A program made the position numbers and the translations under genes. A model generated the notes under the pieces. That model was not told where the DNA came from. It saw only the letters and a program-made list of their open reading frames with translations, and made no database searches. Positions 52,067 to 60,724 of a stretch of DNA of 64,000 nt are shown here, piece after piece. Each line of letters begins with the position of its first letter. Positions within the stretch are counted from its first letter, which is position 1. Origin of the DNA: Streptomyces violaceorubidus (GTDB lineage Bacteria; Actinomycetota; Actinomycetes; Streptomycetales; Streptomycetaceae); the NCBI RefSeq assembly GCF_000717995.1, contig NZ_JODM01000029.1, positions 1 to 64,000 of the forward strand, in the 5' to 3' direction.

Positions 52067-52121
52067 TGTCCAGGACACCCTGGGCGGGCATCGGCATCAT
52101 GTCAACCTTTTGACAGGACAA
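52067..52121. promoter_or_regulatory. Cluster of palindromic operator candidates
   Basis: Three elements lie between the divergent dehydrogenase and the truncated GntR gene. TGTCCAGGACA (52067-52077) is perfect, TGTCAA-CCTT-TTGACA (52100-52115) is perfect, and TTGACAGGACAA (52110-52121) is near-palindromic. The last is the reverse-complement form of the 49712 site with one base altered. They look like binding sites for a GntR- or LacI-type regulator. The adjacent GntR gene is broken, so LacI (49800) may be the surviving ligand. Confidence 0.5.
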
Positions 52122-52145
52122 AGCACTCGCTCAGGGAGGGCAACC

Positions 52146-52313
52146 ATGCCGAACCAAGCCCGTCCGGGCACCGGGGAGCAGGCCAAACAGCGTGCGCTCG
52201 GGCAGCCGCGGCAGGCGATCCTGCGCGGCGACATGGCACCCGCGCAGCGGCTGGTGGAGAACGAACTCGCCGAGCAGTTCGGCGTGACCCGAAGGTCACC
52301 CTCGCGTGCCTGA
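52146..52313 (+). pseudogene. Truncated GntR-family regulator (N-terminal remnant)
   Basis: ATG 52146 begins a GntR-like N-terminus (QAILRGDMAPAQRLVENELAEQFGVTR) that runs normally to the end of the first HTH helices and then becomes unrelated (RSPSRA) before TGA at 52311. The expected second half of the winged helix and the whole effector domain are missing. At the same point a PIG-L reading frame begins in a different frame, so a deletion has joined the two genes. The junction around 52288-52297 is flanked by the inverted repeat GTGACC-CGAA-GGTCAC. Confidence 0.85.
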
Positions 52314-52921
52314 CCTTCGGCGAGCGCGGCGAGTCCGCCAAGGCCTGGCGGGAGGGGAGGACGCTGGCGGAGATCAAGGCGCTGCGCCGGGAGGAGGCCG
52401 AGAGGTCCGCCGCCACCCTGGGCGCCGAGGTCCGCTTCTTCGACGCCGGCGACTACCCGCTGGCCGTCACCCCGGAGCTGACCGACCGGCTCGTCGAGGT
52501 CTACCGCGCCACCCAGCCCGACGTCGTGCTCACCCACCCCGTCGAGGACCCGTACAACGGCGACCACCCGGCCGCCAACCGCATGGCCCTGGAGGCACGC
52601 GTCCTCGCCCAGGCCATCGGCTACCCGGGCGAGGGCGAGATCATCGGCGCTCCGCCCGTCTTCTACTTCGAGCCGCACCAGCCCGAGATGAGCGGCTTCC
52701 GGCCCGAGGTGCTGCTCGACATCACCGAGGGGTGGGAGACCAAGCGCAAGGCGATGGAGTGCCTCGCCGCCCAGCGGCACCTGTGGGACTACTACACCGA
52801 CCTCGCCGTCCGCCGGGGCGTCCAGCTCAGGCGCAACGCGGGTCCCCTGGGCCTGGCGCACCGGACCATGGCCGAGGCGTACATGCGCCCGTACCCGCAG
52901 ATCGCGAAGGAGCTGGCATGA
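52292..52921 (+). pseudogene. PIG-L (LmbE)-family deacetylase or hydratase, N-terminally truncated
   Basis: From about 52292 a clear PIG-L protein reads through: TLACLTFGERGESAKAW, then VLTHPVEDPYNGDHPAANRMA and APPVFYFEPHQPEM, ending at TGA 52921. The first ~35 residues of the family, with the HPDDE metal motif, are absent; the sequence before it belongs to the GntR remnant in another frame and no start codon is available. The GERGESAKAW type resembles GalB/4-oxalomesaconate hydratase. The TGA overlaps the ATG of the RraA-like gene, so an operon once existed here. Confidence 0.85.
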
Positions 52922-53310
52922 GCGGCGTCGTCGTCACCAACCCGCCCAAGGCCGACGCCGGGGACGTCGAGGCACTCGCCGGGTACGGCGTGGCGACCCT
53001 CGGCGAGGCCATGGGCCGCACCGGACTGCTCGGCCCGGGGACCCGCCCGGTCCAGCAGGGCGTACGGGTCGCGGGCACCGCGGTCACCGTGTTAGCTGGC
53101 CCGGGGACAACCTGATGATCCACGCGGCCGTGGAGCAGTGCGGCGAGGGCGACGTCCTCGTCGTCACCACCACCTCCCCGTCCACCGACGGCCTGTTCGG
53201 CGAGCTGTTCGCCACCGCCCTCAAGCGGCGCGGCGTCCGCGGCGTCGTCATCAACGCGGGCATCCGCGACACCCGGGAACTGCGGGAGATGGGCTTCGCC
53301 GCGTGGTCCG
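52918..53310 (+). pseudogene. RraA-like 4-carboxy-4-hydroxy-2-oxoadipate aldolase, frameshifted and truncated
   Basis: ATG 52918 starts an RraA/HMG-aldolase-family protein (GVVVTNPPKADAGDVEALAG, ATLGEAMGRTG) that stops at 53113 after a one-base deletion near 53091-53096. The lost frame continues as WPGDN, LMIHAAVEQCGEGDVLVVTTTSPSTDG, VVINAGIRDTRELREMGFAAWS to about 53306, after which homology ends before the C-terminal third. The apparent TTA codon at the shift site is produced by the deletion. Similarity to the protocatechuate 4,5-cleavage/gallate lower-pathway aldolase is from memory. Confidence 0.85.
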
Positions 53311-53503
53311 TGACGTCGCCGCCGAGGTGGTCGTCGCGTTCGGTGTTGGCGGTTCTTTCGGTACGCACCGTGCGAGGTAACGCCCGGTGGGCGAGGTGAC
53401 GCAGAGGCGTCTCGCGATGTGATCCCCCCGTCCGGTCCTCCGCCCCACCGCGCGGATGGGGTAGGCTTGACCAGCGCGATCACGGAAAACGCGGATCGCG
53501 CAC
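53311..53503. other. Relic sequence between aldolase remnant and tRNA-Pro copy 3
   Basis: About 190 bases with no intact gene. One frame across the junction reads RDVAAEVVVAFGVGGSFGT and ends at TAA near 53382, which could be the tail of another lost gene; I do not recognise it. TAGGCT (53462-53467) may be the -10 of the tRNA. It appears to be the end point of a deletion next to the tRNA. Confidence 0.45.
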
Positions 53504-53577
<74 letters not shown>

Positions 53578-53586
53578 CGGTTTGCG

Positions 53587-53625
53587 AAGGGTCTTCGCGG
53601 GCGGAAGCTCGCGGAGGCCCTTTTT
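53587..53625 (+). terminator. Terminator of tRNA-Pro copy 3
   Basis: A 13-bp stem with two G-U pairs (53587-53599 with 53610-53622), a 10-base loop and a T-run (53621-53625): a textbook intrinsic terminator, rare in this GC-rich genome. The left arm AAGGGTCTTC is shared with the terminator at 35512. Confidence 0.9.
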
Positions 53626-53779
53626 GCCGTGGCCCCCGTTGCCGCCGTCGCCCCCGGCGCCGCGCCGCCTCGTCCTGGTGGTTTCCTGGTGGGCGGACAC
53701 CCTCTTGACGCGTCCTGGGCAGCGGTCGACACTTCCCCAGTAATCCTAGTGATGAGGTAGGGAAACCCCGGAGAGAACC

Positions 53780-54454
53780 ATGACCGTCACACCACTCGTC
53801 CCTGCCCCCGCCTTCCGCGGCCGGATCGGCCGCGACCCGAGCAGCGGCCACTACGCCGTGCCGCGCCGCTACCGCCTCCACCTCGCGCCCGGTCACGACG
53901 GATGTCTGGGCATCGCCGTCGTGCACCGCCTCCTCGGTCTGGACGAGGTCTGTCCGGTGACCCTCCTGCCTCGGCGCCCCGACTGTCCCGACGGCGGCTA
54001 CACCGCCCTGCGACCGCTGTACGAGGCGAGCGCCCACCACTACCGGGGTCCGGCCCTCGCGCCGGTGCTCAGCGACGGCTGGTCGGGCCGGATCGTGAGC
54101 ACCCACGCGCGCGACATCATGCGCGACCTCGCCCGGTCCTTCACCCCCGCCGCCGGTCCGGTGCTGTACCCCCGCGGCGCGGAGGCGGAGATCGCCGCCG
54201 TCGAGGAGCTGTGCACCCGGGCCGCGGACCCCGCGGCGCTGCCCGGGGTGCTGGACCTGCTGGAGCGGCGCCTGGGTGCGCACTCCCACCTGGCGGGCGA
54301 CCGGCTCACCGCCGCCGACGTCGAGGTGTGGGCGGCCCTCGCCCGGCGCGACACCCCGCGGCGCACGGACGAGCACCCCGCCCTGCGGTCCCACCTCCGG
54401 CGCCTGAGCGCCCACCCCGCCTTCGGCCGCCACCTCGCGGGCCGCCCCGCCTGA
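53780..54454 (+). CDS. Glutathione S-transferase-like protein (truncated glutathionyl-hydroquinone reductase relative)
   Basis: A 224-residue protein resembling glutathionyl-hydroquinone reductases, but about 100 residues shorter. The start GRIGRDPSSGHYAVPRRYRLHLAPGH corresponds to the family N-terminus. Where those enzymes have a catalytic CPWAHR it has HDGCLGIAVVHRLLGLDE, so the active-site Cys context differs. A GST C-terminal helix (HLAGDRLTAADVEVWAALARRD) is near the end. Streptomyces use mycothiol, so glutathione is unlikely to be the thiol. GGAGAG precedes ATG 53780. It converges on the metalloprotease-like gene. Confidence 0.72.
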   Translation: MTVTPLVPAPAFRGRIGRDPSSGHYAVPRRYRLHLAPGHDGCLGIAVVHRLLGLDEVCPVTLLPRRPDCPDGGYTALRPLYEASAHHYRGPALAPVLSDGWSGRIVSTHARDIMRDLARSFTPAAGPVLYPRGAEAEIAAVEELCTRAADPAALPGVLDLLERRLGAHSHLAGDRLTAADVEVWAALARRDTPRRTDEHPALRSHLRRLSAHPAFGRHLAGRPA

Positions 54455-54476
54455 CGGGACGAGACCTCCGGAAGTC

Positions 54477-54510
54477 GCCGTGTCCGCCGCCCCCCAGCGG
54501 CGGACACGGC
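54477..54510. terminator. Bidirectional terminator
   Basis: A perfect 13-bp stem (54477-54489 with 54498-54510) and an 8-base C-rich loop, between the convergent GST-like gene and the metalloprotease-like gene. Confidence 0.85.
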
Positions 54511-54615
54511 ATGGGCCGCGGCGCGCGTCGCCCTCCCCCGAAGGCGGCGCACGCCGCGGCCGGCCCCCGGCGCCGGTCCGTGGCCACGGCGCCCGGGTGT
54601 TCGTGAGCCGCGCGG

Positions 54616-55701
54616 TCACCAGTACATGACCGCCGTCTCGCCCGCACCCCACGAGGAGTACAGACGCACCCGGACGACATAGCGGCGGCCCTTGACGAAA
54701 CGGGCCCTGATGGTGGCGTTGCGGGGGGTTCCCCCGTCGTCCTGTCCGGCGAAGTAGCGGGGCACGCCGTCCCGCTCCTCGAAGACGACGACGACGGCGT
54801 CGCTGTCGCCGAAGGTGCCCACGGTGTACTCGCGGGTCTCCGGCGGGTCCACACGGAAGTCGGCCTGCTCGCCGGGCCCGAGACCCAACGGCACCGAGCG
54901 GAACGGCACCAGCGGACCGGGCCGGCCGGTGGGCGGGTACCAGCGCAGGGCGAACTCCTTGTCGGCGGCGGAGAGCGTACCGGGCGGGTGCAGGCCGGAG
55001 CGGTAGTGCTCGGGTTCCAGTATCAGCCCCGACGGAAACGGATACTCCATGATCGACTGCGGGTCCCAGACCGGGCCGTTGGCCTCGTCGCCGTCCAGCT
55101 TGCGCAGGATGTTGTGGAAGGTCCGCTCCCGGCTCCAGTGGTTGGGCGGGCCCGCCAGCTCGGCGTAGACGGCCTCGTCGTCCCAGAGGATGCCCGCGAA
55201 CGGGCTCTGGTGCTCGTGCAGCATGCCGAGCGCGTGCCCGATCTGGTGCAGGGCGGTCGCCCGCTCGCCCGGTGCGGTCAGGTCCCAGCCGAAGTTCATC
55301 GTACGGTCGTTGAGACCCACCCGCAGCGCGTCCTTGCCCACCGCCGACCAGGACCCGTCGCCGGGCTGGAAGCCGATGCGCAGCTCCGCCTCCGACCGGT
55401 CGCGGACCTCGGTGAGCTCGAGCCCGATGCCGAGGTCCCGCCACTCCCGGAAGCAGTCGCGCACCACGTCCCGCTGCTCCTCGGTCCCCACCCACGACCC
55501 CCGCCGGGGCCGCCCGGTGCCCGGCATCGGGACCACCGAGGTGTCGGTGTCGCCACCGAGGAAGCAGTAGTGCAGCACGGTCGAGTTGACCCACATCCGC
55601 TGCCCGCCGACGAGCGCGGCGACGCGCTCTGCGGCCAGCCCCGGTGCGAGCACGGGGGCAGGCTGCTGCGCGAGCGAGCAGTAGCGTGCGGTCATGGTCA
55701 T
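54616..55701 (-). CDS. M12A/astacin-like zinc metallopeptidase homologue with E-to-Q at the catalytic position
   Basis: About 361 residues from the chosen start. The zinc motif reads HQIGHALGMLH (H152, H156, H162 numbered from ATG 55701), where astacins and matrixins have HExxHxxGxxH. The codon is CAG (55243-55245, minus strand) instead of the GAG/GAA expected, so the general-base Glu is Gln. The Met-turn SIMEYPF is present and the fold looks intact. The C-terminal ~120 residues form a beta-rich domain (ETREYTVGTFGDSDAVVVVFEE). No signal peptide is visible. ATG 55701 and ATG 55695 are possible starts. Confidence 0.78.
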   Translation of the reverse strand: MTMTARYCSLAQQPAPVLAPGLAAERVAALVGGQRMWVNSTVLHYCFLGGDTDTSVVPMPGTGRPRRGSWVGTEEQRDVVRDCFREWRDLGIGLELTEVRDRSEAELRIGFQPGDGSWSAVGKDALRVGLNDRTMNFGWDLTAPGERATALHQIGHALGMLHEHQSPFAGILWDDEAVYAELAGPPNHWSRERTFHNILRKLDGDEANGPVWDPQSIMEYPFPSGLILEPEHYRSGLHPPGTLSAADKEFALRWYPPTGRPGPLVPFRSVPLGLGPGEQADFRVDPPETREYTVGTFGDSDAVVVVFEERDGVPRYFAGQDDGGTPRNATIRARFVKGRRYVVRVRLYSSWGAGETAVMYW

Positions 55702-55766
55702 CAGGGTGCCGCCCCGCCGGGTCCGGCGCCTGAGTCGGGGGATACTCAAGTCACCCTGTATCAGGG

Positions 55767-57602
55767 GTGAGTAGGCCGACTCATGTTGCCGTGACGACTT
55801 CTCTGCGGGACACGAAGTGGCCGGAGGCACCCTGGCCGTTCACCGGCCGGGCAGACGAACTGGAGCTGGTGCGCAGGTCCGTGGCGGCCGGACGGGTGGG
55901 CCTCGTGGTGACCGGCCCGGCGGGCGCGGGCAAGACCAGGCTTGTGACGGAGGCCGTACGCGGCACCGACTGCGTCCGGGCCGCGGGGACGCCCGAGACC
56001 CGCGACATCCCCTTCGCCGCCTTCGCCCACCTGCTGCCCGAGCAGGTCACCCTGCACCGCGCGGTACAACTCCTTACCGGTGTGCGGCTGTTGCTCGTCG
56101 ACGACGCGCACCTGCTCGACGCCGCCTCGGCCGCCCTCGTGCACCAACTCGCCGTGCACGGCCGCACCCGCCTCCTGGTCGTCACCACCGACGGTGCCCC
56201 CGTACCGGGCGCGGTGTCCCGGCTGTGGGCCGGCGAGCTGCTGCCGCGCCTCGCCCTGCAACCGCTGCCCCGCGAGGAGAGCGCCGAACTGCTCACGGCC
56301 GGCACGGACACCGCCCTGGAGCCGCTCACCGTCGACCGGCTGCACCGCCTGGGCGGTGGGGACCTGCGGCTGCTGCGCGACCTGCTGACCGCCGTGCACG
56401 CGGGCGGCCGGCTCGTGCGGGTGCCGGACACGGACCAGCGGGCGTGGCGGGGACCGGTGCCGCTCACCCCCGCGGTCCGCGAGCGTGCCGCCCACGTCCT
56501 CGACCGCGCCCGCACCGAGGAGCGCGAGACGCTCGAACGCCTCGCCTTCGCCGAACCCCTGCCCCTGGACGCGGACGCCCTCGACCTGCGGACCCTGGAG
56601 AGCCTGGAGGCCGAGGGCCTGGTCACCGTCGACGACCGCGGTGCCACCCGTCTCGCGCACCCCCTGCACGGCCCGGTGCTGCGCGCCGCCGCGGGACGAC
56701 TGCGGGCCCGGCGCCTGGCCCGGACCCCGGACCGGACCGGCACCGCCCTGGAGGCGGAACGGGCCGCGCTCGCCCGGCGCATCGAACAGGCCGACGTACG
56801 GCCGGTCGAGGCGCCCGTGGGGGAGTGGCTGGTCGCCGAGGGAGCGCCGCTGCCGACCGGGTACGCGGCGCTGCGGGCCCGGTTCGCCCGGTTGCGCGGA
56901 CGGCTGCGTGAGGCCGCGGCCTGGGCCCGCGAGGGCCTGCGGACCCACCACGACGACCCGGACTGCCGCACCGAACTCGCCCTGGCCACCGCGCAGTCGG
57001 GCGACGGCACGCCCGACGCCGAGGGGACGGCCGCCGCCACCTGGGCCGCCGCCACCTGGGCCGCCGCCGCGCGCGGCGACCTCGACGCGGCCGTCCGCAC
57101 CGCCGGCCGGGGTGACCCGTACGACGCGGTCCGCCTCGGCGCTCCCGAGCGGGCGGCCGACCGCCTGACCGGCGTCTTCGCCGCGCACGCCGAGGCCCTC
57201 GCGCGGGCGGACGGACCGGCACTCGACCGGGTAGCCAAGGAGCTGGAGCGGCGCGGATTCCTGCTGTTCGCGGCCGAGGCGAGCGCCCAGGCGGTGGGCG
57301 CCCACCACGACCCCCGGGCCGCGCGCACCGCCCGGACCCGTGCCGCCGCCCTCGCCCGGCGCTGCCAGGGCGCCCGCACCCCCGCGCTGTCCCGCCTGGT
57401 GCTCGGCGAACTCACCGCCCGGCAGCGGCAGATCGTCACGCTCGCCGCCGCGGGCCTGAGCAACCGGCAGATCGCGGAGCGGCTGACCCTGTCCGTCCGC
57501 ACCGTCGGCAACCACCTCTACGGCGCCTACACCCGCCTCGGCGCGGGCGACCGCGGCGCCCTGCCCTGGCTCGTGGAACTGCCCGCGCCCCAGCCCGCCT
57601 GA
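55767..57602 (+). CDS. Large ATPase regulator with C-terminal LuxR HTH (LAL-like)
   Basis: A 611-residue LuxR-family regulator. The N-terminal AAA/STAND ATPase has Walker A GPAGAGKTR (about 50-58), Walker B LLLVDDAHLLD, then a helical middle region and a C-terminal LuxR HTH (ELTARQRQIVTLAAAGLSNRQIAERLTLSVRTVGNHL). Shorter than the ~900-residue LAL proteins, it lacks most of the TPR part. GTG 55767 has no good ribosome-binding site; GTG 55791 is possible. It is divergent from the metalloprotease-like gene (65-base gap) and convergent with the CHAT gene (18 bases). Confidence 0.87.
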   Translation: MSRPTHVAVTTSLRDTKWPEAPWPFTGRADELELVRRSVAAGRVGLVVTGPAGAGKTRLVTEAVRGTDCVRAAGTPETRDIPFAAFAHLLPEQVTLHRAVQLLTGVRLLLVDDAHLLDAASAALVHQLAVHGRTRLLVVTTDGAPVPGAVSRLWAGELLPRLALQPLPREESAELLTAGTDTALEPLTVDRLHRLGGGDLRLLRDLLTAVHAGGRLVRVPDTDQRAWRGPVPLTPAVRERAAHVLDRARTEERETLERLAFAEPLPLDADALDLRTLESLEAEGLVTVDDRGATRLAHPLHGPVLRAAAGRLRARRLARTPDRTGTALEAERAALARRIEQADVRPVEAPVGEWLVAEGAPLPTGYAALRARFARLRGRLREAAAWAREGLRTHHDDPDCRTELALATAQSGDGTPDAEGTAAATWAAATWAAAARGDLDAAVRTAGRGDPYDAVRLGAPERAADRLTGVFAAHAEALARADGPALDRVAKELERRGFLLFAAEASAQAVGAHHDPRAARTARTRAAALARRCQGARTPALSRLVLGELTARQRQIVTLAAAGLSNRQIAERLTLSVRTVGNHLYGAYTRLGAGDRGALPWLVELPAPQPA

Positions 57603-57620
57603 GCCGCCGACACCGGCGTC

Positions 57621-60600
57621 TCAGGCCGCGCCGAACGCGGAGAAGGCCCACCCCGTCGCCTGGTGCACCGCGTCGCCCGGCAACGAGGCCCGCGCGTCGC
57701 GCAGCGCCTCCGCCAGGGACAGGCCCGCCTCCAGCCCCTTGTGCAGCGCGAGCATCAGCGGCACCACCGCGGCGTCGTTGACCGGCGCGGTGCACGCCAC
57801 CACCCCGGCCGTGCCCAGCGGCAGCAGCGCGGTGACCAGGCCCAGCAGCTCGTCGGCGCCGACCGAGGCGAAGCGCGCGGTGTCGCAGCAGGGCAGGATG
57901 ATCCGGTACGGGCTGCTGTCGAGCCGTTCGAAGTCGTGCACGATGAGCGGCCCGTCCGCCATCCGCAGCGAGGAGAACAAAGGGCTGTCCGCACGGAAGG
58001 TCCCGTGCGCCGCGATGTGCGCCAGGGCCGCCCCGTCCAGCTCCCCAAGGACCCGTGGCACCCGCGCGTCGTCGCCCTCCAGCACGACGGTCGCACCCCG
58101 CACGGCGGCGCCCTCCCCGGGCACGCCCGAGGGCCCGCGCCGCCCGCCGCCGGGCCGCCCCCCACCCTCGCGTTCCCCCCGAGCGGCCTCCGAGCCGCCT
58201 TCGTCTCCGACGCACGGGTGCGAACGCGTCGTGCCGCCACCCGCCCCGGCCGGGTCCTGGTGCTCCCCGGGGCCCGGCCCGTCGTGCGGTGGCACGGCGC
58301 GCGTCCCGGTCGGTTCGCCGCGGGGCCCGAGGTCGGGCCCACGGCGTGCGGGCACCTCCCGCGCTGCGGGCGGGCCCTGCCGCTGCTCCCGGTTCCGCCC
58401 GTCGTGGGACGGTGTGCCACGGGTCCCCGTCGGCTCGCCGTGGTCCCCTCGCCCGCTCCGGGCCCGCCCGCCCTGCGCCGGCGGCTCGCGTGTGCCCGGC
58501 GGTGCGGCGGGCGGTGGTGCGGCGGGCGGTGGTGCGGCCGGGGCGGCTCCTGCCGGGGGCCGCCGGTGGGCGTAGCGCTCGGAGAGTTCGGGGACCTCGG
58601 CCCCGCCGCTCGCCAGACCGGGGCCGCGCACCAGGACCTGGCGGCCGCCGGGCGGGGGAGCGGTGTCCCCCGCGCGCAGCCAACTGCTCGCCGACGGCGA
58701 CACGCTCAGCACCCTCTCCCGCAGGGCGGGCAGCAGGGCCCACGGCACCCGGTGCAGCCGGCCCGGCGGGACCACCACGACCGGCCCGGAGCCGAGGTGG
58801 GCCGTCGCCGGTCCGAGCAGCAGGCGCTCAAGCCGCGCCCCGGCCGCTTCCACCAGCGGCAGCCGCGCCTCGGCCCCCGGGTGGGCCAGCCGCCGCAGCC
58901 CGGCCTGGACGTGCTCGGCCTCGACCTCCGCCTCGGCCAGCAGCCCGGCCTCGAACCGCCTGACCCGCCCCTGCCCGCACAGCAGCACGTGCACCCGCCC
59001 GTCGAGCACCGCCAGCTCCACCAGCCGCACCTCGTCGCCCAGCCGCCGCAGCAGCCGCCCCACGTCGAACCGGTCGCCGCCGCCGGGCGCCTCGCCCCGC
59101 ATGTGCAGGGTGCGCGAGCGGATCTCCCGCTCCAGACGCCGCTGTTCGCGCTCCAGCGCCAGAACGGGCCGACCGCCGTCGGTGCGGGCCTCCTCCGCGC
59201 GGGCCGCGAGTTCCCGGTACGCCGTCATGGCGGTCAGCAGCACCGGATCGGCCGGCGGCCGGGTCGGCGGCGCCGACAGCACCGTCGCCCGCCAGCGCTC
59301 GCTCCAGCCCAGCAGCCGCCGCGGCCCGCCCGAGACCAGCGAGGCCCGCTGCGCCAGCGCCGCCAGCTCCGCACCCTGCGCGGTGGCCCGGGCCCGCAGC
59401 TCCGAGGCGCCCAGCGTCATCCGGTGGTCGTCCAGGACGTCCAGACCGCGCCGGCAGGCCTCCAGCACGCCCCGCGCCGACCCCGCCGCCCGCGCCCGCA
59501 GCGCCTGCGCCGCCCAGCCCGTCATCCGCGCCGGCGGCGGCCCGCTGTGCCGGCTGCGCGCGGCCACCGCCAGATGCCGTTCCGCGTCCTCGGTCCAGCC
59601 GAGGTCCAGCGCTATCCGGCCGGCGAGGAGCGAGGCCTCCGGCGCGGCCGGCGCACCGAAGGCCGCCAGCCGCTCCGCCACCGCCGCCGCGTCCGCGACC
59701 AGCCGGCCCGACCCCCGGCCCGTGGCGACCCGCGCCTCGATCAGCACCAACCGGGCGTGCGTCTCGTACCAGGTGCGCCGCTGCCCGGCGAACAGCCGCA
59801 CCGCGACGGCCGCGCGCGCGAGCGCGGTCTGCGGCTCGTCCGCGAGCCGGGCCGCCCGCGCGGCCACCAGCAGCAACTCCGCCTTGCGGGTGGACTGACC
59901 GCCCATTCCGTCCAGCGCCGCGATCGCCGCGTCCGCCTCCGCCAGCGCCTCGGTGGCCAGCCCCGCCGCCATCAGCACCTCGCAGCGCCGGATGGTGAGC
60001 ATGAACGTGGGCGTGCCCAGCTTCCCGTACCGCTCCTCCGCCTCGTCGAGGAGCCGCAGCGCCGCCGGCACGTCACCCGACCGGAAGGCGGCCAGCCCCC
60101 GGCTCTCCACCGCGTCGGCCTTGTCGTGCTCCTGGCCCGTGGTGTCCCACAGGGCCTCCGCCGCGGTGAAGTCGGCGTCAGCCCGCTCCACCGAGCCCAG
60201 CGCCAGGTGCACGGTCGCCCGCAGCGTCAGCGCCCGCGCCGTCCAGATCACGTCGTCGGCCTGCCGCAGCACCGGGATCGCCCGCCGTACGTCCTCCAGC
60301 GCCTCGCCGTGCCGGCCGAGGACCCACCACACGTACGCCCGCCGGTACAGCACCCGCGCGCGGGTGTGACCGGTCCCGCGCGCCACGCCCCGCTCGAACG
60401 CGGCCAGCCCCGCCCGGGTACGTCCCGCGTGCACCAGCGCGACCCCGAGCGTCGCCAGGACGTCCGCCTCCCGCTCGGCCGACTCCGCGCGGGCGGCGAG
60501 GTCACGGGCGCGCCGCAGATGGGCCAGGGACAGCCGGGTGTCACCGAAGTCCCGCTGCCAGATGCCGATCACCTGATGGGCGACCGAGGCGTGCAGCGGC

Positions 60601-60704
60601 GAGGGACCGGTGCCGAGCAACTCCTCCGCCCGCGCCAGCGCTTCGCCCGGGGCGGCGAACACCATCGGCAGCAGGTCGAGAACCGGGTCGTTGCGCGCTG
60701 TCAC
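57621..60704 (-). CDS. TPR-CHAT caspase-like protease
   Basis: A ~1027-residue protein. TPR-like helical repeats occupy about residues 20-480 (for example ALEDVRRAIPVLRQADDVIW and AALRLLDEAEERYGKLG), and a CHAT caspase-fold domain fills the C-terminal half. The catalytic His is in HIAAHGTF (H900) and the Cys is in ILPCCDTA (C940, aligning with the C of LSACDTA). A Pro/Gly/Arg-rich insert of about 150 residues (about 714-862), with an internal repeat of GEPTGTR, lies inside the CHAT domain. GTG 60704 is chosen because TACCAT 7 bases upstream indicates a leaderless start; an ATG at 60758 would add 18 residues. It is divergent from the subtilase. Confidence 0.87.
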   Translation of the reverse strand: MTARNDPVLDLLPMVFAAPGEALARAEELLGTGPSPLHASVAHQVIGIWQRDFGDTRLSLAHLRRARDLAARAESAEREADVLATLGVALVHAGRTRAGLAAFERGVARGTGHTRARVLYRRAYVWWVLGRHGEALEDVRRAIPVLRQADDVIWTARALTLRATVHLALGSVERADADFTAAEALWDTTGQEHDKADAVESRGLAAFRSGDVPAALRLLDEAEERYGKLGTPTFMLTIRRCEVLMAAGLATEALAEADAAIAALDGMGGQSTRKAELLLVAARAARLADEPQTALARAAVAVRLFAGQRRTWYETHARLVLIEARVATGRGSGRLVADAAAVAERLAAFGAPAAPEASLLAGRIALDLGWTEDAERHLAVAARSRHSGPPPARMTGWAAQALRARAAGSARGVLEACRRGLDVLDDHRMTLGASELRARATAQGAELAALAQRASLVSGGPRRLLGWSERWRATVLSAPPTRPPADPVLLTAMTAYRELAARAEEARTDGGRPVLALEREQRRLEREIRSRTLHMRGEAPGGGDRFDVGRLLRRLGDEVRLVELAVLDGRVHVLLCGQGRVRRFEAGLLAEAEVEAEHVQAGLRRLAHPGAEARLPLVEAAGARLERLLLGPATAHLGSGPVVVVPPGRLHRVPWALLPALRERVLSVSPSASSWLRAGDTAPPPGGRQVLVRGPGLASGGAEVPELSERYAHRRPPAGAAPAAPPPAAPPPAAPPGTREPPAQGGRARSGRGDHGEPTGTRGTPSHDGRNREQRQGPPAAREVPARRGPDLGPRGEPTGTRAVPPHDGPGPGEHQDPAGAGGGTTRSHPCVGDEGGSEAARGEREGGGRPGGGRRGPSGVPGEGAAVRGATVVLEGDDARVPRVLGELDGAALAHIAAHGTFRADSPLFSSLRMADGPLIVHDFERLDSSPYRIILPCCDTARFASVGADELLGLVTALLPLGTAGVVACTAPVNDAAVVPLMLALHKGLEAGLSLAEALRDARASLPGDAVHQATGWAFSAFGAA

Positions 60705-60724
60705 CCCACGGATGGTAGTGCTCC

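Noticed and set aside
52292..52921. Functional PIG-L deacetylase gene
   Set aside because: It lacks the N-terminal HPDDE metal motif and any start codon in frame; the upstream sequence belongs to the truncated GntR gene.
53091..53096. Rare TTA leucine codon (bldA-dependent regulation)
   Set aside because: The TTA appears only in the shifted frame of a pseudogene; it arises from the one-base deletion and is not a functional codon.
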